64,000 nt of DNA from contig JANBVO010000025.1 in NCBI GenBank assembly GCA_030052745.1, forward strand, positions 248,001 to 312,000, read 5' to 3'. This DNA comes from Pleurostoma richardsiae (lineage: Eukaryota; Ascomycota; Sordariomycetes; Calosphaeriales; Pleurostomataceae). The notes beneath the pieces were generated by a model that searched no databases, was not told where the DNA came from, and saw only the letters and a list, made by a program, of their open reading frames with translations. Of this stretch, positions 12,331 to 22,295 are shown one piece after another (the first letter of the stretch is position 1; each line of letters begins with the position of its first letter). Both the position numbers and the translations under genes were made by a program.

Positions 12331-12959
12331 GGAGAAGGATTCAGCTCACATGGAGTCAAGTCATGAACGGTGACCGACTACTGGCAGTCAGTCTCTTCAA
12401 ACGTTTCTTCTTGTGTTAAGCATAGCTATTGGGTATAGAACTAGGCTGGAATACCGGTGGGAAGGCGTTTGCGGTTATGAAGGAAATGCCTTGGGGCTGG
12501 TTGTATATAGATAGGCGTGCTGCCCCTGAAGCATGTAAATTAATACCACTGTAAATCATCCTCATTGCTTAGATGCCGGAGGGCTCTTTAGCCAGAACTA
12601 CATAATCCGGAGTCTTTCCATATCATAGAAGCCGTCCCAAGTCTCATATTGTAACTGATTTGTCTTTTAGGGTTGAGAGGGACACATGTCTCCGAGCGGC
12701 CTCATGCTCGAACGGAAAGGAGACAACTATGTACCTAGACAGCTCGAAGAACTGAGAGCTTAGGCACAGAAGCTAGCTGGGAAATATATCGACAAGAAGC
12801 ATTGTTCTGACAAAGGAGAGCCGTAACCATCTATGCCTGCTCCGTATTCGCTTCCTATGATACAGCTATGCATGGCTCCGCAAACAATCTTATTGTTCAG
12901 ATACCGCCTCCTTCCTGGAACCCATCCTTATTCACCGAAGACGGACTTTAGCCATCCAC
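12331..12959. other. Convergent 3' intergenic region
   Basis: About 630 bp between the ends of the acyltransferase gene (+) and MIC12 (-). It is AT-richer than its neighbours and should hold both 3' UTRs; no gene seen. Confidence 0.7.
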
Positions 12960-14012
12960 CTAGACCCCCCTCAGCTTCGTGTTGTCCCTCTGGTCGATGG
13001 GCTGGTATCTCTCGCTCAGCAGCTCGCTGACGCTCTTCTGCATCGCCTCCTCGGCCGCCTCGCCGGTGTACCGCTGCTGCAGGGCCTTCTCCACGTCCGA
13101 CATGTGCAGCAGCCGCGCTTCGGCCTGCGACTCGAGCTTCTCCTCCGCGATGCCCACTGCGGCGCGAGCCCGGCCCACAATGTCCTTGCCCTTCTGGATG
13201 CCCCGCTGCAGCGCCCCGGTCGACGCCTCCTTCGCCTCCCGGGCCGCGTCCAGCGCGCGGGTCTCCGCAGCCACACCCCGCGCCTTTGCGTCCTCCCAGG
13301 CGTCCTTGACCGACTGCTGCACTCTGCCCTCCGCCGCGGCACCCCTCGTCTTCGCGTTCTCCCACGCCTCCTTGACCGTCTCCTGCGCCTTGTGCTCTGA
13401 GGCCACGCTGCGGGCCCTTGCGTTCTCCAGTGCCTCCCTAGCCGCAGCCGCCACGCCGCCCGCCTTCTCGCCCGCGGTTGCCCTGGCGCTCTCCGCGGTC
13501 TGCTTCACCTGGGCGCCGACCTCCCCGCCGACCCTGCTGGCCGTCTCGCCCGCCGGCTCGCCGAACACGCTGCGCCACAGCCGCGCGGCCCCTGCCTCGG
13601 CGTCCTCGCGCACCCCGGCCCAGTCCTTGGTCTGCGCCCAGTGCACGGCGCCCTCGACCTCCTCGTTCCAGCGGTCCTTGGCGGCCTGCACGAAGCGGGT
13701 GCGGTCGCGGGCGGCGAGCTCCTCGTGGGTGGGCGGGGCGGGGCCGGCCAGCAGGGCCGGGTTGGCGAGGGCGCCGCCGCCGTCGGCGAGGCTGTTGAGC
13801 ACGTAGGCGTTGGCGCGCAGGATGTCGGACTGCCGCTGGCGGTTGCGCTGGTGCGCGAGGACGGTCAGGTAGGCGATGCTGAGGGTGAGGGTCACGCCGC
13901 CGGTCTAAGGGGGAAAGAGAGGTGTCAGTAAAAGTCGTAGAATAGACCAAAAGAAGAGGCATCTGAAGCAGGGCCTGGGTGTTGCACGTACGAAGCCCGT
14001 GGTGAAGCCCAT
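12960..14012 (-). CDS. MIC12: MICOS complex subunit MIC12 (Aim5 family)
   Basis: Subunit of the MICOS complex that shapes crista junctions in the mitochondrial inner membrane. Exon 1 is only 21 nt (14012-13992, MGFTTGF), spliced by a GTACGT..AG intron of 87 bp to exon 2 (13904-12960), giving 321 residues. The N-terminus MGFTTGFTGGVTLTLSIAYL followed by TVLAHQRNRQRQ is the MIC12 signature: one membrane helix at about residues 8-26, then a basic stretch. The rest is a long Ala/Glu/Lys-rich helical region that includes 22-residue tandem repeats at about residues 163-250, and a C-terminal block around VEKALQQRYTGEAAEEAMQKS. The gene is divergent from bL17m, another mitochondrial protein gene. The long repetitive helix seems larger than a minimal MIC12. 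Confidence 0.88.
13176..13439 (-). repeat. MIC12: Four tandem 22-residue (66-bp) coding repeats in MIC12
   Basis: Read on the minus strand, residues about 163-250 split exactly into four 22-residue units: 13439-13374, 13373-13308, 13307-13242 and 13241-13176. The first three are clearly related (unit pattern K-E/D-A-W/L-E-x-A-K/R-x-R followed by an Ala-rich half with a conserved Glu and basic residue); the fourth is degenerate. The 22 = 2 x 11 period fits an amphipathic helix like those of apolipoproteins or LEA proteins. Confidence 0.85.
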
Positions 14013-14541
14013 GGTTGCCGGTTTAATTCGCGCTGTCGCAGCGCTGGATACTCTCGAATATGACTGAGGCCTTGCGTCGATCCGGTAGATATGGCACGGA
14101 GAGCTTCAGCGAAGTAGTCGCAATGCAATTGAGGGATTACAGGACATGTTCTGCCCGTCAGGTTCAAGCATTCGTCCTGTCTTCTGATCAACGTTGAAGA
14201 TGTGGTGAGGTGACGTCGAGAGCAGTCGGCTTTTGGGTGGGTCTTGGGTAGCTCCCGGCACCCGCAAACGCCAAGACAGAAAATTCGTGAGTGCAGGCCA
14301 GAGCCGCGATTCTCCGGACAAGGAGCTCCGAATAGAAACCTTCACCAGTCCGACCGACGACTGACACCGCGAAATTCGGCCACTGAGCCGCAGGCGAAGC
14401 CGACGAGAAGAGCAGGAGCAGAAGCAGAAGCAGCACCAACAGCAACACCAGCAACAACACCAGCAGCACCAGCAGCACTAGCAGCACTAGCAGCACCAGC
14501 AGCACCAGCAGCAGCCTCTCTGCTCACGACAATTAGCTAAG
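14013..14541. promoter_or_regulatory. Shared upstream region of divergent MIC12 and bL17m genes
   Basis: A 529-bp segment lies between two divergent start codons that both serve mitochondria, so it probably holds two promoters or one bidirectional one. The bL17m side contains a long CAG/CAC-type repeat in the probable 5' UTR. I cannot name a specific factor site. Confidence 0.6.
14410..14514 (+). repeat. Imperfect CAG/CAA/CAC trinucleotide repeat in 5' UTR of bL17m
   Basis: About 105 bp of nearly uninterrupted AGCAG, CAACAG and CACCAG units ends 28 bp before the bL17m ATG. Position and purine-rich strand suggest it is transcribed in the leader. Confidence 0.9.
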
Positions 14542-15261
14542 ATGGCGGGCGGTCACATGAAGTACCGGACCCTGGGCCGGAAGTCCTCGCACCGGCAGGC
14601 TCTGCTGCGAAACTTGGTGACCTCGCTGGTCAAGCAGGAGTCGATCCGGACGACGTGGCCCAAGGCCAAGGAGGCACAGCGGCTGGCTGAGAAGCTCATC
14701 ACCCTGGCGAAGCGGAATAACGAGACGGCGCGGAGGAGCGCCATGGGGATCTTATACGTGAGTGAAGCCCATTCAACTTGCCTCCCTTTCCGCCCTTTTT
14801 CTTCCCCGGGACTAGTGAGCCGATGGTAGCGTAAAGGATGGATTGGCTGACCGGGAATGATTCTATCTCTGCAGACACCACACCAGCTGATGCCGAAGCT
14901 CTTCGGCGAGCTGCGCGAGCGGTACCTCGAGCGGCCGGGCGGCTACACGCGCGTGCTGCGGACGGAGCCCAAGAGCGACTACGACCAGGCGCCGTCGGCG
15001 ATCCTGGAGCTGGTGGACGGCCAGAGCGACATGCGGTTCGCCATGACCGCCGCCGCGGTGGCAAGGGACCGGGCACTGGGCAAGCAGCACACGGATCTGA
15101 CCAAGATGAACGTGGCCAAGGTGACGCGGTTCCGCAAGAACGGGCCGGAGGAGCTGGAGTCGATGGTCTCGAGGATAGGCAAGCTCAGCCTAGACAGGGA
15201 TGTCGACCGGACTACGGGGCTTCACAAGAGGAGAGCAGCGCGCGGCGAGGAGGAGAGCTGA
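14542..15261 (+). CDS. MRPL8: Mitochondrial large-subunit ribosomal protein bL17m
   Basis: Component of the mitochondrial 54S large ribosomal subunit, homologue of bacterial L17 and yeast Mrpl8. Exons 14542-14757 and 14875-15261 (GTGAGT donor, CTGCAG acceptor) give 200 residues. The first exon carries the L17 core: MKYRTLGRKSSHRQALLRNL, then LVKQESIRTTWPKAKEAQRL, EKLITLAKRNN and a trailing RRSAMGIL. Exon 2 holds PKLFGELRERYLERPGGYTR, the next conserved L17 block (in bacteria ..Ryk.R.GGYtRi), followed by a fungal mitochondrial extension with a basic C-terminus. There is no obvious cleavable presequence, as is common for L17m. The gene converges with UTP25 143 bp downstream. Confidence 0.95.
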
Positions 15262-15404
15262 TTCCATGGCACGGATAGGACCGGGCTGTTGCAGTAGTGT
15301 AATGTTATATATATGGCTGTACCATAGTGGGATTCATGACATATCTACAGGAGTTTTATGTTGCCCAACCTGGCATCTGGACACAGAGAGAAGACCTCGT
15401 CCTC

Positions 15405-17664
15405 TCAGACAAAGTCGAACGTGTCTCCTTTCTCGCGGATCATCTTGCCCACCCTCTGCGTCCCGACTATCCTCTCCAGCTTCAGGACATCGTACTTCGA
15501 AAACATGGCCCTCACACTCCCCCGCCCCGGCTCGATCGTTGATTTCTGCTCACTCTTCGCTAGGTAGCCGCCGGCAATCTCCTGGTAGAAGATAGGGTTG
15601 TCGGGTAGCCCGTAAAAGATGACCCTCTGGACGCCATTCAGGTTGTATCGCCGGAAGTGGTGCGCCCGTTCCGTATACAAAAGCACCTTGTGGCGGCCAT
15701 TCATGAAGTGCGAGCGAGCCCTGGACACCTCAGGGACATCCGCGTATTCCGATATTGTGCCAAACGTCAGGTTGGCCACGGAACTGTTGGTCGCGAAATA
15801 GTTCCTGACCCGAACAAAGTCGAAGTAGGAGGGGATAAACACGAGGGTCCCGGCGCTATCCTTGGACCGCTTGACCAGAGTCGGAACGATCGCTTTTGTG
15901 AAATACTCAAAGCGGGCATCCGGATCCGCCTCGATGGACGCCGAATCAAATCGCGAGAACGTCTGTCTTGCCCTGACGCCGAGCTGCTGGATCACACCAG
16001 GGTACTCAGGATGTATGCGGTACTTTCCAGCCCAGTTGTGGCAGTGCAGTCTGAACACCTCGGAGAGCTCTGGCGAGTTGTACGCAGAAAAGAACATTGT
16101 CTGCCTGTAGTATTTAGAGTGGCCATCCAAATACCAGCTTCGCACGCGGCTGAAGTCACAGCCATGAGCGTCCTTGGGCTGCAGGTTGAGATGCTCAAAG
16201 ATGTATTCGACATGCTCCCAGTTCTGCATGAGCAGGGCGTCGGCCTGGTCGACGATGACAACCTCAATGGAGCTCAAAAAATCGTAGTCGAGCTTCTTGT
16301 CTTCCTCAGAGCCAATTGCCATCCTCAGCCCGAGAGGGCTGGCAAGGATGATGTCTGAGTTGTAAAACTGAGCGAAGTATTTAATTGACTTTCTTGTGAA
16401 CTTCATGCCCAGTCTGAACATGTCATCGTCATTGCCCTCGAAGAGGTCCCGAAAATCGGCTGGCTTATCCTTTGAGAACCTCTCCTCTTTGTCGACATAT
16501 GAGTCGTCGAAGCGTTTCCTGTTCTCCTGTTGGTCGGGCTCGCAGATGGCACATATCAAGTCCACCATCTTGGCACAAGCTTGGCGTGTTGGTAACAGCA
16601 TCAAGACTTTGGGCCTGGTGAAGCCTTGGTCCCTCAGTTCAAGATCCTCATTATCGCTCTCATGAGAGAGCTTTGCATTATTCTTGATCACCCGATCGCG
16701 CGTCCTGCCAAAACAGTCAGCTAGTCCCTTGTGAAAAAATGATGGGTTTCGACCTACTTGAAGACGTGGTTGACTGCATGAAGACATGCTAGCCGGCGAA
16801 TACTCTCGCCATTGACGGCGCTCCTATTACAGTAAAGAACGTCGTCGTAACCAAAGACGTGGGGTGCAAGAGTCTGCTCCACAGTATCGAACTTCGGTCT
16901 CTTCTTCTCAATAGACTCCTGAAGCCTCCGCTTCAGCTTCAATGCCGACGGGCCGGATATGGGTGACGGAAGAGAGATCTCGTCCTCGTCGCCAGTCTTT
17001 GGCACTGAACCCACAATCCTCAACCCTTTCGAGGCGAATCTTTTGGTAGCCCACTCATCCTTTTCGCTTGCTTTCACGTTCTTGGAGACGGAGGCATCGT
17101 CGGGGTTCGCAAAGTGAGTCTCAAATGGATCAGAAGTATCTGGTTGATCGTCCTCATCATCCAGATAGCCCTCAGTTAGCATCTCTCCGGGGTCTTCCTC
17201 CGGCTCCTCAACCAGATCGACGTCTTCAGGACCACCTTCATCGTCTCCCGCAAGCTTGTCCTCATTCGAAGTCGTCTGAGGACCATCGCTATGGTCCAAC
17301 TTCCTTCTCTTCGCATTGGAGCGGTCAGATCCTTCAGTGAAGCTCTTGATGAGCTTCATATAAGGACGGGAAGCATCTTTGTCATCCTCATCCTCGGATC
17401 CTTCTTCGCCTGAGACATCTTCTTCAGGCTCTGACCCGCTCTCATTCTCTTCATCTTCAGACTCTCTGAAAATACGTGTCAGAATATTTCTCAAACAGCG
17501 GCATAGCTGCTCATGTCTTCTTACTGCTCATCCGCCAATCTTGCACTGTCAAATCTTGGCCCCTTATCGAACTTATGAGGCCTCTTCGTACCTCTTCCCT
17601 TCCCACCTTGGCCACCAAATTTCCGGACACCGGAACGGGGGCCAGATCGACCCTTGGGAGCCAT
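15405..17664 (-). CDS. UTP25: U3 snoRNA-associated protein 25 (SSU processome)
   Basis: Nucleolar protein of the small-subunit processome, required for 18S rRNA maturation. It is DEAD-box-like in fold but lacks helicase motifs. Exons 17664-17525, 17465-16758 and 16704-15405 give 715 residues, close to the yeast protein, with all phases closing (GTAAGA and GTAGGT donors). Residues 1-46 are Gly/Arg/Lys-rich. Then follows a long acidic region ([20 protein letters not shown]), then the conserved domain with [70 protein letters not shown] and, near the end, [20 protein letters not shown]. The C-terminus DTFDFV also matches the family. It is divergent from eIF3f with 325 bp between the two ATGs. 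Confidence 0.95.
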
Positions 17665-17989
17665 TGTCGAAGAAATACACGAGAATATTTGCACAAGCTT
17701 CCCCTATAAGTGGCTATGGGACAGTGAGGGTGCGGAAAAAAAGTTCATATGCCAGCCAGCCTTGCAGGGCAAGCCACATTTTCTGGGGCCCAGCCTTGCG
17801 AGGTGCCACCCGCTCCTCTGCTTATCGCCTGTTCTTATCTTAGCGCGCACATCCCCGCCGAAAACCGAAAATTAGGAGGAAATTTGCCAACGACGAACAA
17901 ACACATCGCGGGGCTCCAGTGAGAAGAGGACGACCGACGTATCCTGCCCCAACCTCCATCTTCCCCCAAGCCCGTCCTTCTCCTCAAAT
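17665..17989. promoter_or_regulatory. Shared upstream region of divergent UTP25 and eIF3f genes
   Basis: 325 bp between divergent starts of a ribosome-assembly gene and a translation-initiation gene. The spacing suggests coupled or bidirectional transcription. I see no clear TATA box; pyrimidine-rich tracts lie next to the eIF3f ATG. Confidence 0.55.
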
Positions 17990-19138
17990 ATGGCGGCCGA
18001 AACGGAAGAGTTCCTCCACCTGGCGAGGCCTATCGCCCCTCCCGTGCCGGGCTTCCACCACAGCATCTCCCCCATCTACGTTGTCATCCAGCCCCAGGTA
18101 TATATCCCGCCGTCTATCTGCCGAGTGCATCCTACTACCAAGACCTCAATGCTGACCCGACCTCTTTCTCACATGTAGGCCACCCTCTCGATCCTCGACC
18201 ATGCCGTCCGGCGCGACGTCCGCGAGACGCAAGGTGCCCAGCGGGTGATCGGCGCCCTCCTCGGCGTGCGGTCCGAGGACGGCACCGAGGTGGAGGTGCG
18301 CAACACCTTCGCGATCCCGCACACGGAGACGGAGGACCAGGTCGAGGTGGACGTCGAGTACCAGAAGAACATGCTGGCGCTGTCGCTGCGGGCGAACCCG
18401 CGCGAGGTGCTGCTGGGCTGGTACACGACGTCGCACGAGCTCAACTCGTTCTCGGCGCTGATCCAGAACTTCTTTGCCGCCCCGGAGACGGGCACCTTCC
18501 CGCACCCGGCCATCCACCTGACCATCTCGACCGAGGCCGGCGCGGACATCTCCACCCGCACCTACATCTCGTCCCCCGCCGCCGTCAACGCCGACCGCGC
18601 CGCCGAGTCGTGCCTCTTCGTCGAGGTGCCCCACCGCCTGCAGTACAGCGACGCCGACCGCTCCGCGCTCGAGACCATCGCCAGCGCCGCCGGCTCCGAG
18701 GCCCGCGTCGCGCCCATGATCTCCGACATCGAGGGCCTCGCCCGCGCGCTCGAGCAGACCACCGACCTGCTCGACCGCACCTCGGACTTCGTCGGCGCCG
18801 TGCTCGACGAGGAGCGCGAGCCCAACCACGCCCTTGGCCAGTTCCTCATGAACAACCTGTCCCTGGCGCCCAAGGTCGACGGCGCCTCCATCGAGCGCGA
18901 CTTCAACAACCACATCCAGGACGTGCTCATGGTCTCGTACCTGGCCAACTCCATCCGCACCCAGATCGACCTCGCCCAGCGGCTGGCCACCGCCACGCTG
19001 ACGGACCGCGAGAAGGACGAGAAGAAGGATGGTGAGGGCGAGAAGCAGGAGCGAGGGGGTCAGCGGGGTGGCAAGAGAGGCGGTCGTGGGGGTGGCCGGG
19101 GAGGCCACCAGAGGGAGCCGAGAGAGAACGGCGAGTGA
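17990..19138 (+). CDS. EIF3F: Translation initiation factor eIF3 subunit F
   Basis: Subunit f of eIF3, the scaffold that assembles initiation factors and mRNA on the 40S subunit in the cytosol. Exons 17990-18097 and 18179-19138 (GTATAT donor, GTAG acceptor) give 355 residues. The MPN domain spans about residues 25-165: [58 protein letters not shown] and [20 protein letters not shown]. The metal-binding HxH of active MPN+ proteases is absent, so this is an inactive MPN- subunit. The second half has the MIT-like helices ([33 protein letters not shown]). The tail is an RGG-type Gly/Arg-rich stretch of about 20 residues. RNA contact by this tail is inference. Confidence 0.96.
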
Positions 19139-19628
19139 GGAGGAGGCAATTTTTCATGAGGACTTCTTTATGTAAACCTTGAAGAAGTTGAGAGATTCTC
19201 TCTTTCCCCGGCATAGCTAAGGGGGCTCAGCAGCACGAGCACGGCGTCAAGTCGACAAAAGAGACATGCACGAAGACTCCCGGGAAAGGAGGAGTCTTAA
19301 ACCATGGCGTTAAACGGGCGGCCTAGAACGTTGGCATGACGGAATATGAGAAAAAAGAAGACCTCTAATTCTATTCGGCACACTATCTATAGACGTGAGC
19401 CTCTCGCCCCTTTGTCTCCTGGAAGAAGAAACTGAGGGAAGTATGTGTAACCCCCTCCATTACTTCTAGTGTATCAACCGAAGCAAGCGCGATTCGCCCT
19501 CCAGGAGAGATACATGCCTTCTTCACGTCGACCACAGCTATTCCCACAAAACGCCATGATGCTTCCAGTTCCGTAACGCCGTTCGATCCTAACCATCGAC
19601 CCATGAACACCGCTGGATGCTCCGACTC
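19139..19628. other. Convergent 3' intergenic region
   Basis: About 490 bp between the stop codons of eIF3f (+) and the R3H-SUZ gene (-), presumably both 3' UTRs. No gene seen. Confidence 0.7.
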
Positions 19629-22295
19629 CTAAGTAGATGGTTTTTGCGGTAATGTAGCAGGATTGCCGTAGTTCGGCAGGTGGCTGAAGGCCTGGTTGGG
19701 GCCTTGAGGCACAGCCGGTTTGTTGGGGATGTGAGGAGGGTTCTGCGGCAGGAGCGGGGCCATCTGAGGGCCAGGCGGTGCATGTTGGATAGCGTGCTGC
19801 GGTGCCATCGGCGGGTTGTGGTACGATGGCATCGAGCCGGTCGATCCTTGCCTCATCATCCCGTAACTACTTCCATTACTGGGGTACGGCGGCTGACCCA
19901 TCGGCGGCTGGTAGCCGTTATAGCCCATGTGGGGGGAAAGCTGCGGGTTGGGCTGCTGCGGGCCATATCCATTGAAGGGGACCGGAGGCGGCTGTATCGG
20001 AGGCATTCCGGTGCCAGGAACAAATGATTGCGTCTTCGGGTTGAAACCGTGACGGTTGTAGTTGCCGTTGTAGCTGCCCGGGATAGGGTGCTGGCTCTTC
20101 GGGTCATTGGGGTTGACGTTGGCCGGAAGCTGGCCGTATGCATACGGTATTCCTGGACCCGCAGGCGTGGCCCTCGCCTGATACGGACTCTGATTGAAAC
20201 TTGGTTGCTGCCATTGCTGCTGGGGAGGAGTAGTTTGCAACGGCGGTCCATAAGGCGGCACGGGTCCACTAGGACCCTGATAGCGCGGCTGGGTTGGCTG
20301 AGCCGGGTACTGGAGGTGTTAGTTAAGGAGAGAATCGACAACAAGTTAGCATGTGAACGTACGGTTGGCAGGTTGTTATACTGCGGTATAAACCCATTGG
20401 TTGGCATCATCTGCGGATACGGCTGGCCTGCTGGAGGACCATAGGCAGGCTGCATGGCGCTCGGATACGGCTGCTGGACCTGACCGTTATACTGCGGGCT
20501 CCCGACAGGGAGGTACTGCGGGGACACCCAGGTAGGCTGCTGGGGATGGCTGTAGTATGGCGTGTACTGAGACCGGGAGTCGAAACTCTCCGAATCATCA
20601 CGACGCTTCCTGCGGCCCTTGCCAAGATTCGACTTGTCCTTTCCGGAGACGGAGCTGGCACGGGAGACACCAGTGCCATCATCATTGTCTTTGACCATAT
20701 GTTAGAGTAGGACTTGAAAATCCTAAAAGTGGGAGGATACGAACCAGGAGTCGAAACCTCGGTTGGCCCAGTGCTTCCAAAAATTCGTTCTCTAGCCTGC
20801 TTGTATGCCTCCTCTCGTTCTTCTCTCGAGAGCCTAGAGCGAGCCGTCAGCATCCCAAAACTAATGGCACGCAAGGTCCGTTTTCTGGAGTACTTACTTC
20901 TCCTTAGCCGGAGCACCCTTATCCTTTGAATCACTTCCAGCCTCTGATGTTGGCTTGGAAGGATCGGCACTTACGAGAGCAAACTCTCCATCCTCGCCAC
21001 GACGCATGATCTTCTTGGGAAGGAGGGTGGGCGCCGTGTTGTTAACTGGTGCAGTAGTCCCGATGCTAGCCAGGGAAGGCGGTACCCTGCAGAAGGGTGT
21101 CCTAAAGATGCGAACTGCGCCAGCGACTGCCTCGAAGGAGTGTGTCATGTGGTAGTAGTCAGCAAGTTTATGCGTCAACATCCTGCAGAAGGAGTTGCAT
21201 GGCGGAAGGTCCATGAAGGGCTCCCTAGACATGGTGTTAGCTTTGTTTGGGCTGAGAGGGTAATGGACAAACGTACTTTGAGTCTTGGACAAACTCCATA
21301 ACCTGCTTCTCCAGTCTCAATAAGAACAGACGATCCTTCGGTGACTGCATCGCTTCCAATAGCTTCTCGTCTGGATTCTGTCCGTAGAGCCCATCAGGCG
21401 TCGAGGTGGCTGCTACAAGAGCTATCTTGGCGTCTGTCACGGGTTGCTGGTCTGAAGAGCCACTCTGAGGGGTGACACCGCCCTGGAGCTTTGACTCTGG
21501 GATAACATGTGATGTTATGGTTCTCGGCGGCATGTCGCCCAGCTGAATACGGTGGACACGGGCAGCGACATCTGAGCCCATCCTCGAACCTGCGATGAAG
21601 GAACCGCGGATAGAGAACGAATCATCATCCTCAGCGGCAGCCTTGACGCTGGCGCTATCATCAGGGCGGAGAGATTCCTTCTCATCTAGGGCATTAAACG
21701 TCGTCCCAGAGGTTATGCTCTTGCCATCCAAGCTAGGAGGCTTGGTTCCCAGGTCCGAGTTGGAGTCGCCCTTTTGCGACAGTTCGTCAGACGGCGTTTG
21801 GCTATTGCCAGCCTTGCTCGATCGCTCAGTCGATGCAGAGCTTGTTCCGTTCACCACTAAGCTGGGCGGCGTCTGAGTCTCCAGCTTTAGCTCCTTCAGT
21901 GTCTCGATGATATTGTTCGCTTCCGCAGACTCCGCGTTTGCGGGTTTCTCAAGTGGCCGCCCACTCGAGACTATGGCGGCGGCGGTAGGGGGAGCTGTAC
22001 CGCCGTTCGAGGGGTGTGCTACTGCGCGCATTGCTACCGGCGCCTCCATCGGCGACTTCTGACCTCGACGTTCTTTGGCGGCAGAGAGCGCAGGAGCTCG
22101 TGCCGTGGAGGTGGATGGTGACACTTCTTTCGATGCAGATGCCGCAACCTAGTGGTCCTCCAAATTAGTAGGTGAACCGGATGATGCTAGAAGCAGCGAA
22201 GTGTTCTGGGCATGTGAAGAGATATGCGGACTGCTACTGACCTTGGCGAAGGAGAGCTTCTTGACGTCTGGCGTCACGGTCGGGGCGCTCGCCAT
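19629..22295 (-). CDS. R3H and SUZ domain RNA-binding protein (Rbs1-like)
   Basis: Predicted cytoplasmic mRNA-binding protein. Six exons, 22295-22242, 22148-21277, 21224-20898, 20833-20745, 20688-20363 and 20309-19629, close in phase and give 782 residues. After a Ser-rich region of about 280 residues comes the R3H domain (DRLFLLRLEKQVMEFVQDSK, PFMDLPPCNSFCRMLTHKLA, DYYHMTHSFEAVAGAVRIFR). A SUZ motif follows, split by an intron (KKIMRRGEDGEF ... LSREEREEAYKQARERIFG). The last 330 residues are Pro/Gln/Tyr/Asn-rich and low-complexity, as in prion-like or condensate-forming tails. R3H-SUZ architecture is shared with yeast Rbs1 and animal R3HDM/ARPP21 proteins, which bind single-stranded nucleic acid. 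The 18-codon first exon (MASAPTVTPDVKKLSFAK) is less certain than the rest. Confidence 0.9.
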
